Source: Bacillota bacterium (lineage in GTDB: Bacteria > Bacillota > Clostridia > Lachnospirales > Lachnospiraceae). From it: a stretch of DNA of 64,000 nucleotides. The translations under genes and the position numbers were made by a program. Numbering within the stretch: position 1 is the first letter of the stretch; every line of letters starts with the position of its first letter. The notes under the pieces are model-generated. The model worked only from the letters and a program-made list of their open reading frames with translations. It did not search any database and had not been told where the DNA came from. The stretch spans positions 1 to 64,000 of the forward strand of contig CABJAN010000018.1 of NCBI GenBank assembly GCA_902363515.1. Direction: 5' to 3'. Positions 31,553 to 40,284 of the stretch are shown piece after piece.

Positions 31553-32920
31553 ATGGAAAGAGAAAAATTTTCTTCACGCCTTGGCTTCATTCTTATTTCT
31601 GCGGGATGTGCCATTGGGCTTGGAAACGTATGGCGTTTTCCTTACATAACAGGGAAATACGGTGGGGCAGCCTTTGTTCTGATTTATCTGTTTTTCCTGA
31701 TTGTAATGGGGCTTCCCATTATGGTTATGGAGTTTGCAGTAGGACGCGCCAGTCAGAAAAGTATCGCCACATCCTTTAATGTGCTGGAAAAGAAGGGGAG
31801 CAAGTGGCATATTTACCGGTATTTTGGTATGGCGGGAAACTATCTGCTGATGATGTTCTACACCACCATTGGAGGCTGGATGCTGGCTTATTTTGTGAAA
31901 ATGATAAAAGGTGACTTTAAAGGTCTGGATGCTGCCGGGGTAGAGCAGGCATTTGGAAGTCTCACTACAGATTTGGGAACCATGTTGTTCTGGATGCTCC
32001 TGGTGGTGGTTATTGGCTTTGCCATTTGTTCTCTGGGTCTGCAAAGCGGTGTAGAACGAATTACCAAAGGCATGATGGTCATTTTACTTCTGCTTATGAT
32101 TGTGCTGGCTGTGAATTCCTGTCTTCTTCCGGGAGGAACGGAAGGACTGGAATTTTATTTAAAGCCGGATTTTGGAAAGCTGACAGAATATGGATTATCA
32201 GAAGTGATTTTTGCTGCTATGGGGCAGGCGTTTTTCACTTTGAGTCTTGGGATCGGAGCGCTGGCTGTTTTTGGAAGCTATATTGGGAAAGAGAGAAAGC
32301 TTACCGGAGAAGCTGTGAACATTCTAGTTCTGGATACCTTTGTGGCTTTGACGGCCGGTTTGATTATTTTCCCTGCCTGCTCTGCCTTTGGGGTAGATCC
32401 GGGAGAGGGGCCGGGACTGGTGTTTGTTACCCTTCCCAATGTATTTAATAATATGAAGGGCGGAAGATTCTGGGGAAGTCTGTTCTTCCTGTTTATGACC
32501 TTTGCGGCGCTGTCTACCATTATTGCAGTGTTTCAGAATATTATTTCCTTTGCTCAGGATTTATGGAACTGGAGCTTGAAAAAAGCAGTGCTGATTAACG
32601 GAGCTGCCATTGCAATATTGTCTTTGCCATGTATTTTCGGTATGACCATCTGGAGCGACTTTAGTATTTTGGGCAAGAGTATTCTGGATTTCGAGGATTT
32701 CCTGGTAAGCAACAACATGCTGCCTCTGGGTTCCCTGGTGTATCTGTTATTCTGTGTGACACGATATGGATGGGGATGGAAAAACTTCTTAAAAGAAGCC
32801 AACACCGGAGAGGGCATAAGCTTTCCCAAAAAGATAAAAGTGTATCTCACCTTTATTCTGCCGATTATTGTCCTTTACATTTTCGTACAGGGCTATATCA
32901 GCTTATTTAAGAGCTTATAA
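31553..32920 (+). CDS. Sodium-dependent neurotransmitter-type (NSS) transporter
   Basis: A 455-residue NSS/SNF family transporter. Helix 1 contains the unwound sodium/substrate site GCAIGLGNVWRFPY, and FGMAGNYLLMMFYTTIGGW and AMGQAFFTLSLGIGALAVFGSYI are the characteristic helices 3 and 6. About 11-12 helices are predicted, as in MhsT and Tyt1. It is likely to import amino acids such as tyrosine, tryptophan or branched types with sodium. ATG 31553 is 8 nt from GAGG; ATG 31547 is too close. It is a single-gene unit between its own promoter and terminator. Confidence 0.9.
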   Translation: MEREKFSSRLGFILISAGCAIGLGNVWRFPYITGKYGGAAFVLIYLFFLIVMGLPIMVMEFAVGRASQKSIATSFNVLEKKGSKWHIYRYFGMAGNYLLMMFYTTIGGWMLAYFVKMIKGDFKGLDAAGVEQAFGSLTTDLGTMLFWMLLVVVIGFAICSLGLQSGVERITKGMMVILLLLMIVLAVNSCLLPGGTEGLEFYLKPDFGKLTEYGLSEVIFAAMGQAFFTLSLGIGALAVFGSYIGKERKLTGEAVNILVLDTFVALTAGLIIFPACSAFGVDPGEGPGLVFVTLPNVFNNMKGGRFWGSLFFLFMTFAALSTIIAVFQNIISFAQDLWNWSLKKAVLINGAAIAILSLPCIFGMTIWSDFSILGKSILDFEDFLVSNNMLPLGSLVYLLFCVTRYGWGWKNFLKEANTGEGISFPKKIKVYLTFILPIIVLYIFVQGYISLFKSL

Positions 32921-32925
32921 AAGAG

Positions 32926-32962
32926 AAGAACTGTGGCATTTTCATGCAACAGTTCTTTTTTT
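32926..32962 (+). terminator. Terminator of the NSS transporter gene
   Basis: Stem AAGAACTGT-GCA/TGC-ACAGTTCTT with small bulges and a 6-nt loop, followed by a T7 run. Confidence 0.85.
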
Positions 32963-32974
32963 CTGAAATATTTC

Positions 32975-33003
32975 TTGAAATCAAGTCATATTATGGGTAT
33001 ACT
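32975..33003 (+). promoter_or_regulatory. Promoter of the pyrH-rseP operon
   Basis: TTGAAA (32975-32980) and TATACT (32998-33003) with 17-bp spacing, 45 bp before pyrH. Confidence 0.65.
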
Positions 33004-33047
33004 TAATACAACGATGCAACATAATCAAAGATAAAGGAGCTTTAAGC

Positions 33048-33743
33048 ATGAAGAGAATATTACTGAAGTTAAGCGGAGAAGCTTTGGCAGGACCAAAGAA
33101 AACCGGATTTGACGAAGCAACGGTTATGGAAGTGGCAAAACAGGTGAAAGTTCTCGTGGAAGAAGGAATCCAGGTAGGGATTGTGATTGGCGGAGGAAAC
33201 TTCTGGAGAGGACGAACCAGTGAAAATATAGACCGTACCAAGGCAGATCAGATTGGAATGCTGGCTACGGTTATGAACTGCATTTATGTTTCCGAAATTT
33301 TCAGAGCAGCAGGAATGAATACCAGCGTTCTTACACCTTTTGAGTGCGGTTCTTTTACCAAGCTGTTTTCTAAGGACAGAGCAGTGAAATATCTGGAAAG
33401 AGGCACCGTGGTCTTTATGGCTGGTGGTACCGGTCATCCGTATTTCTCTACGGACACAGCCACTGTGTTAAGAGCCATTGAAATTGAGGCAGAAACTATT
33501 TTCCTTGCAAAAGCAGTGGACGGTGTTTATGACAGCGACCCGAAGGTAAATCCCAATGCAAAGAAATATGACGAAGTGAGCATTCAGGAGGTCATTGACC
33601 AGAAGCTGGCAGTGGTAGATATGACAGCATCCATTCTGTGTATGGAAAATAAAATGCCAATGCTGGTATTTGGATTAAACGAAGAAAATAGTATTGTAAA
33701 TACTGCACATGGCAAGTTTACAGGCACAAAGGTGCTGGTATAA
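33048..33743 (+). CDS. pyrH: Uridylate kinase
   Basis: A 231-residue bacterial UMP kinase of the amino-acid-kinase fold: KLSGEALAG at the N-terminus, VIGGGNFWRGR, and MLATVMNCIYVSEIF with TGNPYF-like GGTGHPYFSTDTA. It phosphorylates UMP to UDP in pyrimidine synthesis and is a GTP/UTP-regulated hexamer. AAAGGAG lies 7-8 nt before ATG 33048. In most Firmicutes pyrH follows rpsB and tsf; here it has its own promoter and follows an unrelated transporter, so the ribosomal part of the cluster lies elsewhere. frr follows after 33 nt. Confidence 0.96.
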   Translation: MKRILLKLSGEALAGPKKTGFDEATVMEVAKQVKVLVEEGIQVGIVIGGGNFWRGRTSENIDRTKADQIGMLATVMNCIYVSEIFRAAGMNTSVLTPFECGSFTKLFSKDRAVKYLERGTVVFMAGGTGHPYFSTDTATVLRAIEIEAETIFLAKAVDGVYDSDPKVNPNAKKYDEVSIQEVIDQKLAVVDMTASILCMENKMPMLVFGLNEENSIVNTAHGKFTGTKVLV

Positions 33744-33776
33744 AACAGAAAAGAGAAGAAAGAAGAGGAAAAAATC

Positions 33777-34331
33777 ATGGCAGATGAAAGATTAGAAGTA
33801 TATGAGAGCAAAATGACAAAGACTTTAGATGGACTGAGAAAAGAATATTTAACCATCCGCGCAGGACGTGCAAATCCACATATTCTGGATAAATTAACCG
33901 TAGACTATTATGGAACACCAACACCACTGCAGCAGGTGGCAAACATTACAGTACCGGAAGCCCGCATGATTCAGATTCAGCCATGGGAAGCATCTCTGAT
34001 TAAAGAAATCAGCAAGGCAATTCTGTCATCTGATCTGGGACTGAACCCAAATACAGATGGAAAAATCATTCGTCTGGTACTTCCTGAGCTTACCGAAGAG
34101 CGCAGAAAAGAGCTGGTAAAAGATGTGAAGAAAAAAGGCGAGGCTGCCAAGGTAGCGGTAAGAAATATCCGCAGAGATGCCAACGATGCCTTTAAGAAAC
34201 TGGCAAAACAGGATGTATCTGAGGATGAAATCAAAGAATTGGAAGACAAAGTACAGAAGCTGACAGATAAATTTACAAAAGAAATTGAGAAGGCAGTGGA
34301 AGACAAATCAAAGGAAATTCTTACTGTATAA
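33777..34331 (+). CDS. frr: Ribosome recycling factor
   Basis: A 184-residue RRF with the full-length coiled-coil and beta/alpha domain layout: [39 protein letters not shown], then a long helix to the C-terminus rich in Lys and Glu. It splits post-termination ribosomes with EF-G. It starts 33 nt after pyrH, in the conserved pyrH-frr order, and is followed by a hairpin that could lower transcription into uppS. Confidence 0.96.
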   Translation: MADERLEVYESKMTKTLDGLRKEYLTIRAGRANPHILDKLTVDYYGTPTPLQQVANITVPEARMIQIQPWEASLIKEISKAILSSDLGLNPNTDGKIIRLVLPELTEERRKELVKDVKKKGEAAKVAVRNIRRDANDAFKKLAKQDVSEDEIKELEDKVQKLTDKFTKEIEKAVEDKSKEILTV

Positions 34332-34352
34332 TATACTGTGTAAAAAGCAAGG

Positions 34353-34390
34353 AAAGGGGCACGTACAGAATTTGGTATTGTGCCTCTTTT
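34353..34390 (+). terminator. Possible attenuating hairpin between frr and uppS
   Basis: Stem AAAGGGGCAC/GTGCCTCTTT with a 17-nt loop, followed by only T then ATG. The weak U tract suggests partial termination. Confidence 0.45.
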
Positions 34391-34407
34391 ATGCGTAGGA
34401 GGAAAAA

Positions 34408-35115
34408 ATGAAAATTCCAAATCATGTGGCTATTATTTTAGATGGCAACGGACGATGGGCAAAGTCCAAGGGAATGCCAAGGACTTATGGTCATATTAAG
34501 GGATGCGAAAATCTGGAAAAAATCTGCAGTATGGCAAAGGAGCTGGGGGTAAAATACCTTACGGTTTATGCCTTTTCCACAGAAAACTGGAAACGTTCCA
34601 GAGAAGAGGTTGACGGGCTGATGAAGCTATTCCGCAACTATATGAAAAAATGCCTGAAGATTTCTGCAGAAAATAAAATGCGTGTGCGTGTCATTGGAGA
34701 TCCCAGAGCTTTTGATGAAGATTTGCAGCAGAAAATCAAGGAGCTGGAGGAGTTTTCCAGTCAGTTTGATGAATTGCATTTTCAGATTGCCCTGAATTAT
34801 GGAAGCAGGGATGAAATCCGAAGAGCAGTTCAGGATATGGCAAGGGACGTGAAGAAAGGGGCGCTGGACCCGGAAGAGATTACAGAAGAAACGATTTCCG
34901 ATTATCTGGATACCAAAGGGCTTCCGGACCCTGATTTGCTGATTCGCACCAGCGGGGAAGAGCGGCTGTCCAATTATCTTTTGTGGCAGCTTGCCTATAC
35001 AGAGTTTTACTTTACAGATGTGCCATGGCCGGATTTTGACAAGGCAGAATTTGTCAGAGCTATCGAAAAGTATAATGGCAGAGACCGCAGATTCGGGGGA
35101 GTAAAGGAGGAGTAA
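34408..35115 (+). CDS. uppS: Isoprenyl transferase (undecaprenyl diphosphate synthase)
   Basis: A 235-residue cis-prenyltransferase. AIILDGNGRWAKSKGMPRTYGH contains the catalytic aspartate (D12) and the farnesyl-diphosphate P loop; RTSGEERLSNYLLWQLAYTEFYF is the C-terminal substrate motif. It makes the C55 lipid carrier for cell-wall polymers, from farnesyl and isopentenyl diphosphate. AGGAGG lies about 6 nt before ATG 34408. Only one base separates its stop from cdsA. Confidence 0.96.
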   Translation: MKIPNHVAIILDGNGRWAKSKGMPRTYGHIKGCENLEKICSMAKELGVKYLTVYAFSTENWKRSREEVDGLMKLFRNYMKKCLKISAENKMRVRVIGDPRAFDEDLQQKIKELEEFSSQFDELHFQIALNYGSRDEIRRAVQDMARDVKKGALDPEEITEETISDYLDTKGLPDPDLLIRTSGEERLSNYLLWQLAYTEFYFTDVPWPDFDKAEFVRAIEKYNGRDRRFGGVKEE

Positions 35116-35116
35116 T

Positions 35117-35929
35117 ATGTTTAAGACCAGACTTTTAAGTGGAATTGTACTTGTGATTATTGCGATTGCCTCTGTTGCAGCAGGAGGGCCGGTACTATTT
35201 GGTGTGCTGCTGGCTATTTCCCTTATTGGCGTTTACGAGTTGTATAAGGCTATGAGTGTGCATCAAAAGGGGTTTGCGCCTCTGGAGATGGCAGGATACA
35301 TTGGAACAGTGCTGTATTATCTCACCCTTTTATGGGAGCCTTTGTACAGTTATTCTATGATGGCAGTTTTGTTTGCCCTGGTACTGATTATGAGCGTTTA
35401 TGTTTTTTCCTATCCTAAGTACCAGGCAGAACAGGTGATGGCAACCTTATTTGGAGTTATTTATGTGGCAGTTATGCTTTCCTACATCTTTAAGACCAGA
35501 AATCTGGAAGGAGGGGCATGGCTGGTAGGTCTTATCTTTTTAAGCTCCTGGGGCAGCGATACCTGTGCATACTGTGTGGGAATGCTCTTTGGAAAACATA
35601 AAATGGCGCCGGTTTTAAGTCCGAAAAAATCTGTAGAAGGCGGTGTGGGCGGCGTTTTGGGAGCAGCGCTTCTGGGTGCTCTTTATGCATTTGCCATTTC
35701 AGGGGTAAATCCTGCATCCGGACACACACCTCTTATGTATGGAATTATCTGTGCAGTGGGAGCGCTGATTTCCATGGTAGGGGATTTGGCTGCTTCTGCC
35801 ATTAAGAGAAACAAAGAAATTAAGGATTATGGCACCTTGATACCAGGACATGGAGGAATCCTGGACCGGTTTGACAGTGTGATTTTTACAGCGCCATTTA
35901 TTTACTTTTTGGCAACTCTATTGATTTAA
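35117..35929 (+). CDS. cdsA: Phosphatidate cytidylyltransferase
   Basis: A 270-residue membrane enzyme with about seven or eight helices and the CdsA signature: SSWGSDTCAYCVGMLFGKHK, then SPKKSVEGGVGG and HGGILDRFDS near the C-terminus. It makes CDP-diacylglycerol from phosphatidate and CTP, for phospholipid synthesis. AAAGGAGGAG overlaps the end of uppS, 1 nt before the start, so translation is coupled. dxr follows after 10 nt. Confidence 0.95.
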   Translation: MFKTRLLSGIVLVIIAIASVAAGGPVLFGVLLAISLIGVYELYKAMSVHQKGFAPLEMAGYIGTVLYYLTLLWEPLYSYSMMAVLFALVLIMSVYVFSYPKYQAEQVMATLFGVIYVAVMLSYIFKTRNLEGGAWLVGLIFLSSWGSDTCAYCVGMLFGKHKMAPVLSPKKSVEGGVGGVLGAALLGALYAFAISGVNPASGHTPLMYGIICAVGALISMVGDLAASAIKRNKEIKDYGTLIPGHGGILDRFDSVIFTAPFIYFLATLLI

Positions 35930-35939
35930 GGAGACAGCT

Positions 35940-37082
35940 ATGATAAAAATTGCGATTTTAGGCTCTACAGGCTCTATTGGAACTCAGACCCTGGATATTG
36001 TACGGAAAAATAAAGATTTGGAAGTCGTGGGAATTGCGGCAGGAAGCAATATTGCCATGCTGGAGGAACAAATTCGGGAATTTCATCCAAGGCTTGCTGC
36101 TGTAGGTGATGAAGAAAAAGCGGCAGAACTGCGAGTGAGGGTCAAAGATACGGACTGTAAAGTAGCAGGAGGCATGGATGGACTTCTGGAGCTGGCTGCT
36201 ATGAAGGAATCCCAGATTCTGGTGACTGCCATTGTGGGAATGATTGGTATCCGTCCTACCATAGAAGGAATGAAAGCCGGCAAGGATATTGCCCTGGCAA
36301 ATAAAGAAACCCTGGTAACAGCAGGCCATATTATTATGCCTCTGGCAAAAGAGTACGGGGTGAGAATCCTTCCTGTGGACAGTGAGCACAGCGCTATATT
36401 CCAGGCGCTAAATGGAGAAGAACACAAGACTATTGATAAACTTCTCATCACCGCTTCCGGTGGTCCCTTCCGCGGAAAAAAGACAAAGGATTTGGAACAT
36501 ATTCAGGTGGAAGATGCCCTGAAGCATCCAAACTGGGCAATGGGACAAAAAATTACCATAGATTCTGCAACCCTGGTAAACAAAGGCCTGGAGGTTATGG
36601 AAGCAAAATGGCTCTTTGGCATGGATTTGAATCAGATTCAGGTGGTGGTACAGCCTCAGAGTGTGATTCATTCTATGGTGCAGTTTACAGACGGAAGCAT
36701 TATCGCTCAGCTTGGGACACCGGATATGCGGCTGCCTATTCAGTATGCCATTTACGGAGGAACCAGAAGATATCTGGATGGAGAGCGGCTGGATTTTGCA
36801 AAGCTGGGTTCCATTACCTTTGAAAATCCAGATATGGAAACCTTTAGAGGACTGCCCCTTGCCATGGAAGCTGCCAGAGTAGGAGGCTCCATGCCTACAG
36901 TGTTTAATGCGGCAAATGAAAAGGCAGTAGCTCTTTTCCTTCAGAGAAAAATCCGTTTCCTGGATATTTATACAATTATTGAAGATGCTATGGAAAGACA
37001 TGAGGTAGTTTCCAATCCTACCGTAGAAGAAATTTTAAAAATTGAGCAAGAGATATACAAGAGGATTGAAAGCAGGTGGTAA
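35940..37082 (+). CDS. dxr: 1-deoxy-D-xylulose 5-phosphate reductoisomerase
   Basis: A 380-residue DXR. The NADPH-binding fold starts ILGSTGSIGTQTLDIV; ANKETLVTAG, PVDSEHSAIFQ and TASGGPFR are the metal and substrate motifs; MGQKITIDSATLVNKGLEVMEA completes the active site. It carries out the second step of the MEP isoprenoid pathway, feeding uppS in the same operon. AAGGAG lies about 7 nt before ATG 35940. The rseP start follows the stop by one base. Confidence 0.96.
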   Translation: MIKIAILGSTGSIGTQTLDIVRKNKDLEVVGIAAGSNIAMLEEQIREFHPRLAAVGDEEKAAELRVRVKDTDCKVAGGMDGLLELAAMKESQILVTAIVGMIGIRPTIEGMKAGKDIALANKETLVTAGHIIMPLAKEYGVRILPVDSEHSAIFQALNGEEHKTIDKLLITASGGPFRGKKTKDLEHIQVEDALKHPNWAMGQKITIDSATLVNKGLEVMEAKWLFGMDLNQIQVVVQPQSVIHSMVQFTDGSIIAQLGTPDMRLPIQYAIYGGTRRYLDGERLDFAKLGSITFENPDMETFRGLPLAMEAARVGGSMPTVFNAANEKAVALFLQRKIRFLDIYTIIEDAMERHEVVSNPTVEEILKIEQEIYKRIESRW

Positions 37083-37083
37083 A

Positions 37084-38364
37084 TTGAAAATTATAATTGC
37101 GCTACTGGTATTCTCTGTGATTATATTATTTCACGAGCTGGGGCATTTCCTTCTGGCAAAACGAAATAATATTGCAGTGACAGAGTTTTCCCTGGGAATG
37201 GGACCCAGACTTCTCTCTACAGAAAAGGGCGGCACCAGATATTCCTTAAAACTTTTTCCCATTGGTGGTTCCTGTATGATGGTAGGGGAAGATGATGATG
37301 ACAACACAGAAGGTTCTTTTAACAATGCGTCTGTCTGGGCCAGAATATCTGTAGTTGCAGCAGGGCCTATTTTTAACTTTATTTTAGCCTTTGTATTTGC
37401 CATGATTATTACCAGTGTGGTTGGGTATGACCCGGCCAAAGTTTTGCAGGTGACAGAAGGTTCTCCCGCAGCAGAAGCAGGGCTTCAAGAAGGAGATGTG
37501 ATTACAGAATTTCAGGGAAGACACATTTCCATTGGGCGAGATTTAGATTCCTATATGAACCTCCATGGCCTGCAGGATGAGGAGATTTCCCTGACATATA
37601 AACGAGATGGAAAGAAATATGATATTACCTATACAGCAGACAGTGAAAAACGTTATATGTTAGGTTTTTATTATATGACAGAGGGAGAACCTCAGATAAC
37701 CCAGGTAATGATTGGAAGTTCTATGGCAGAAGCCGGGGTGATGCCGGGGGATATTATCCGGGAAATTAACGGCGTGGCTGTGGCAGATGCCAAAGAACTT
37801 CAGGAGTATCTTTCCGGGCATCCTCTGGATGGTTCGGAAGTCACACTTGGTATGGAGCGGGATGGAAAAGTTGAGACCATTGTGGCAACTCCGCAAATGA
37901 CGAAAACCGTGGATTCTGGATTTGTTTATAATATTTACAGGGAAAAGACGAATTTTCTAGGCGTGATGAAATACAGCGCTGTGGAGGTGCGGTATTGGAT
38001 TTCCAGTACTATAGAAAGTTTGATGATGTTTGTAAAAGGACAGTTTTCTGTGAATGATTTATCCGGACCAGTGGGTATCATAGACGTTATTGGGGATTCC
38101 TATGAAGAAGCGAAAGAAGAAGGCGCAGTCATGGTGTGGATGCAAATGTTATACTGGGCGATTTTATTGTCTGCCAACCTGGGTGTTATGAATCTTCTGC
38201 CGATTCCTGCTTTGGATGGAGGAAGATTAGTATTTCTTCTCATTGAAGCAGTGAGAAAGAAGCGCTTAAATCCCAATGTGGAGGGGATGATACATTTTGC
38301 AGGATTTATGCTGCTGATGCTTTTAATGGTGTTTGTCATGTTTAACGATTTCAGGAGATTATAA
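37084..38364 (+). CDS. rseP: Site-2 protease RseP family metalloprotease
   Basis: A 426-residue intramembrane zinc protease. The first helix holds FHELGH (HExxH zinc site), AAGPIFNFILA is in the second, a PDZ domain lies at about 115-195 with a weaker second repeat (about 200-275), and NLLPIPALDGGRL provides the third zinc ligand. It cleaves membrane anti-sigma factors or signal peptides. TTG 37084 begins KIIIALLVFSVIILFHELGH, with AGGTGG 5 nt upstream; the longer frame reads through dxr and is spurious. In many clostridia ispG follows; here a terminator closes the operon. Confidence 0.93.
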   Translation: MKIIIALLVFSVIILFHELGHFLLAKRNNIAVTEFSLGMGPRLLSTEKGGTRYSLKLFPIGGSCMMVGEDDDDNTEGSFNNASVWARISVVAAGPIFNFILAFVFAMIITSVVGYDPAKVLQVTEGSPAAEAGLQEGDVITEFQGRHISIGRDLDSYMNLHGLQDEEISLTYKRDGKKYDITYTADSEKRYMLGFYYMTEGEPQITQVMIGSSMAEAGVMPGDIIREINGVAVADAKELQEYLSGHPLDGSEVTLGMERDGKVETIVATPQMTKTVDSGFVYNIYREKTNFLGVMKYSAVEVRYWISSTIESLMMFVKGQFSVNDLSGPVGIIDVIGDSYEEAKEEGAVMVWMQMLYWAILLSANLGVMNLLPIPALDGGRLVFLLIEAVRKKRLNPNVEGMIHFAGFMLLMLLMVFVMFNDFRRL

Positions 38365-38370
38365 AAAGAA

Positions 38371-38434
38371 AAGAACATTTCATCAGAATTAATCAGAGAT
38401 TTCCTTGATTGATTCTTTGAAATGTTCTTTTTTT
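38371..38434 (+). terminator. Terminator closing the pyrH-rseP operon
   Basis: 12-bp perfect stem AAGAACATTTCA/TGAAATGTTCTT with a 35-nt loop that contains a smaller AATCA/TGATT stem, followed by a long T run. It lies between convergent operons; the ANTAR gene ends at 38437. Confidence 0.85.
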
Positions 38435-38436
38435 GT

Positions 38437-39021
38437 TTAGGAATAGGTTTTGATGATTTCCTCTGCCACAATTCGTTTAGATACGCAACGGTCCATGGCT
38501 TGCTTTTCTATGTAACGGTGAGCATCCGGCTCACTCATCTTCAGTTCACTGATCAGAAGCCATTTCGCTCTGTTTACTAAACGTATTTCTGCCATCTTTT
38601 CATCAACAGATAAAGATTTTTTCTCAAATTGCCGCAGCCGTTCTCTGGCACTTTCCATCCATCCAAGTGACTGAAGTAACGTAGGCTTTGAAGTAGGCTT
38701 TGGCAGGGTAAATACGCCATAATCCACCACTTTATCATGAATCTCGTTATGCAGTTCCCGCTTCACCAGCAGAAGAACCGCACAAGATTTTCCGGTACAG
38801 GTGTCCATAGCCAGACGTATGCCACTTTCATCTGTGAGGGGAGAATTGATGATGACAAAATCAAAGGTATTCTCCGTCAGGATTCTTTTTGCAGCACTGA
38901 CACTGGAAACTTTGTGAACCAGTTTATATCTGGAAGGCGGAAGAAAACCGGTAAAGGCAGAGGTAAAGCTATCGTTTGAGGATACAAGTAAAACACTGTA
39001 AATGCGTTCTTTTAAACTCAT
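38437..39021 (-). CDS. ANTAR-domain antitermination regulator with degenerate receiver
   Basis: A 194-residue protein: receiver-like domain (about 8-125), a coiled linker (about 125-140) and a C-terminal ANTAR domain (about 140-190; VNRAKWLLISELKMSEPDAHRYIEKQAMD). ANTAR domains bind paired hairpins in nascent RNA and stop terminators forming. The position of the phospho-acceptor aspartate is occupied by asparagine (N59 in VIINSP), so control by phosphorylation is unlikely; protein partners or ligands are more probable. AGGAGG lies upstream of ATG 39021. It is the last gene of the glutamate-synthase-like operon, whose leader contains a strong terminator, so autogenous nitrogen control is likely. 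It resembles clostridial NitR-type regulators, from memory. Confidence 0.85.
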   Translation of the reverse strand: MSLKERIYSVLLVSSNDSFTSAFTGFLPPSRYKLVHKVSSVSAAKRILTENTFDFVIINSPLTDESGIRLAMDTCTGKSCAVLLLVKRELHNEIHDKVVDYGVFTLPKPTSKPTLLQSLGWMESARERLRQFEKKSLSVDEKMAEIRLVNRAKWLLISELKMSEPDAHRYIEKQAMDRCVSKRIVAEEIIKTYS

Positions 39022-39054
39022 TTTGTTCCCCCTCCTTTTTGATTTTTCTTACGC

Positions 39055-40266
39055 TTACCGGCTGCAGTAAAGTTCTGTAATGGCTTTAGGAATACATTTT
39101 TTGATAAAACTGCTGTTTTTTGCTTCCTGGCAGGCAGCAGGAAGATTTCCGGGAAGCTGGCGGAAATTTGCAAGAACTTCAATAGGTGCCTTAAAAAGGT
39201 TCAGATCCGCAGGCGCTGGAAGCTCCAGATTCTCTTTGATTCCATACATGCTGGCATAGATTAACAAGGCAAATGCAAGATAAGAATTTGCAGCAGGGTC
39301 AGGAGAACGCAGCTCTGCTCGGCGGTATTCTCCCAGTGCAGCAGGAACACGGACAAGCTGGGAGCGGTTTTCGCTGGACCAGGAGATATAGCGTGGTGCC
39401 TTATCCTGGCCAAAACGTTCATAGGAATTCTCAAGAGGATTCAGAAAAAGAGTCATTTCCGAAGCTTTATCCAGAATCCCGGCAATCATAGAGTTCATAC
39501 AATCCTGGTCATAAGCAGATTTCACAGATATATTGATGTGAAATCCATTTCCGGGCTGATGGTGCAGCGGTTTAGGACTAAAATCAGCATAAAGGCCGTT
39601 TCGTAAAGCAATTGCTTTTACCACGGTCTGAAAGGTCATTGCATTGTCAGCCGCTGTCAGAGGATCTGAGTAGCGGAAATCAATCTCATTCTGCCCAGGT
39701 CCCTGTTCATGGTGAGAGCTTTCCGGCCGGATTCCCATTTGCTCCAGAGTCAGACAGATTTCTCTTCGGATGTTTTCACCCTTGTCTTCCGGTGCAATGT
39801 CCATATACCCGGCATGATCATATGGAATCTTGGTAGGTTCACCATGGTCATCCAGCTGGAAGAGATAAAACTCCTGTTCTGTGCCAAAGAAGAACTGAAG
39901 ACCTTCTTTGGAAGCTTCTTCAATGGCCTGCTTCAGAATCATACGGGAATCATATTCAAAAGGAGTACCATTTGGGTAGGTAATGTTACAGAACATCCGC
40001 ACCACACTGCCTTCTTCTGGTCTCCAGGGCAACGGCATGAGGGTGTCCGGTTCTGGGTGGAGAAACAGATCCGAGTGGGTTTCATCACCAAATCCGTCAA
40101 TCGCAGATGCATCAATGGCAATGCCATAAGTGAAGGCTTTTGGAAGCTCATCGGGCATAATGGATATATTTTTCTGTTTTCCAAATATGTCACAGAAGGC
40201 CAGACGGATAAACTTCACATCCTCTTCTTGGACATACTGAATAATTTCTTGCTGGGAATATTTCAT
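39055..40266 (-). CDS. Glutamine synthetase type I-like ligase
   Basis: A 403-residue member of the GS superfamily, shorter than typical GSI (440-470). The beta-grasp N-domain is about 1-100. Active-site elements are FFGTEQEFYLF, HHEQGPGQNEIDFRY, GNGFHINIS and the ENRSQLVRVP arginine loop, ending with RSPDPAANSYLAFALLIYA. An adenylylation-loop tyrosine is not evident. It joins an amine, probably ammonia, to glutamate; GS-like ligases next to split glutamate synthase genes in methylotrophs make gamma-glutamylmethylamide instead. AGAGG lies upstream of ATG 40266. A separate GSIII is encoded at 50758, so this copy may have a specialised substrate. Confidence 0.88.
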   Translation of the reverse strand: MKYSQQEIIQYVQEEDVKFIRLAFCDIFGKQKNISIMPDELPKAFTYGIAIDASAIDGFGDETHSDLFLHPEPDTLMPLPWRPEEGSVVRMFCNITYPNGTPFEYDSRMILKQAIEEASKEGLQFFFGTEQEFYLFQLDDHGEPTKIPYDHAGYMDIAPEDKGENIRREICLTLEQMGIRPESSHHEQGPGQNEIDFRYSDPLTAADNAMTFQTVVKAIALRNGLYADFSPKPLHHQPGNGFHINISVKSAYDQDCMNSMIAGILDKASEMTLFLNPLENSYERFGQDKAPRYISWSSENRSQLVRVPAALGEYRRAELRSPDPAANSYLAFALLIYASMYGIKENLELPAPADLNLFKAPIEVLANFRQLPGNLPAACQEAKNSSFIKKCIPKAITELYCSR

Positions 40267-40284
40267 AGCGTAACCTCTTTCTTG

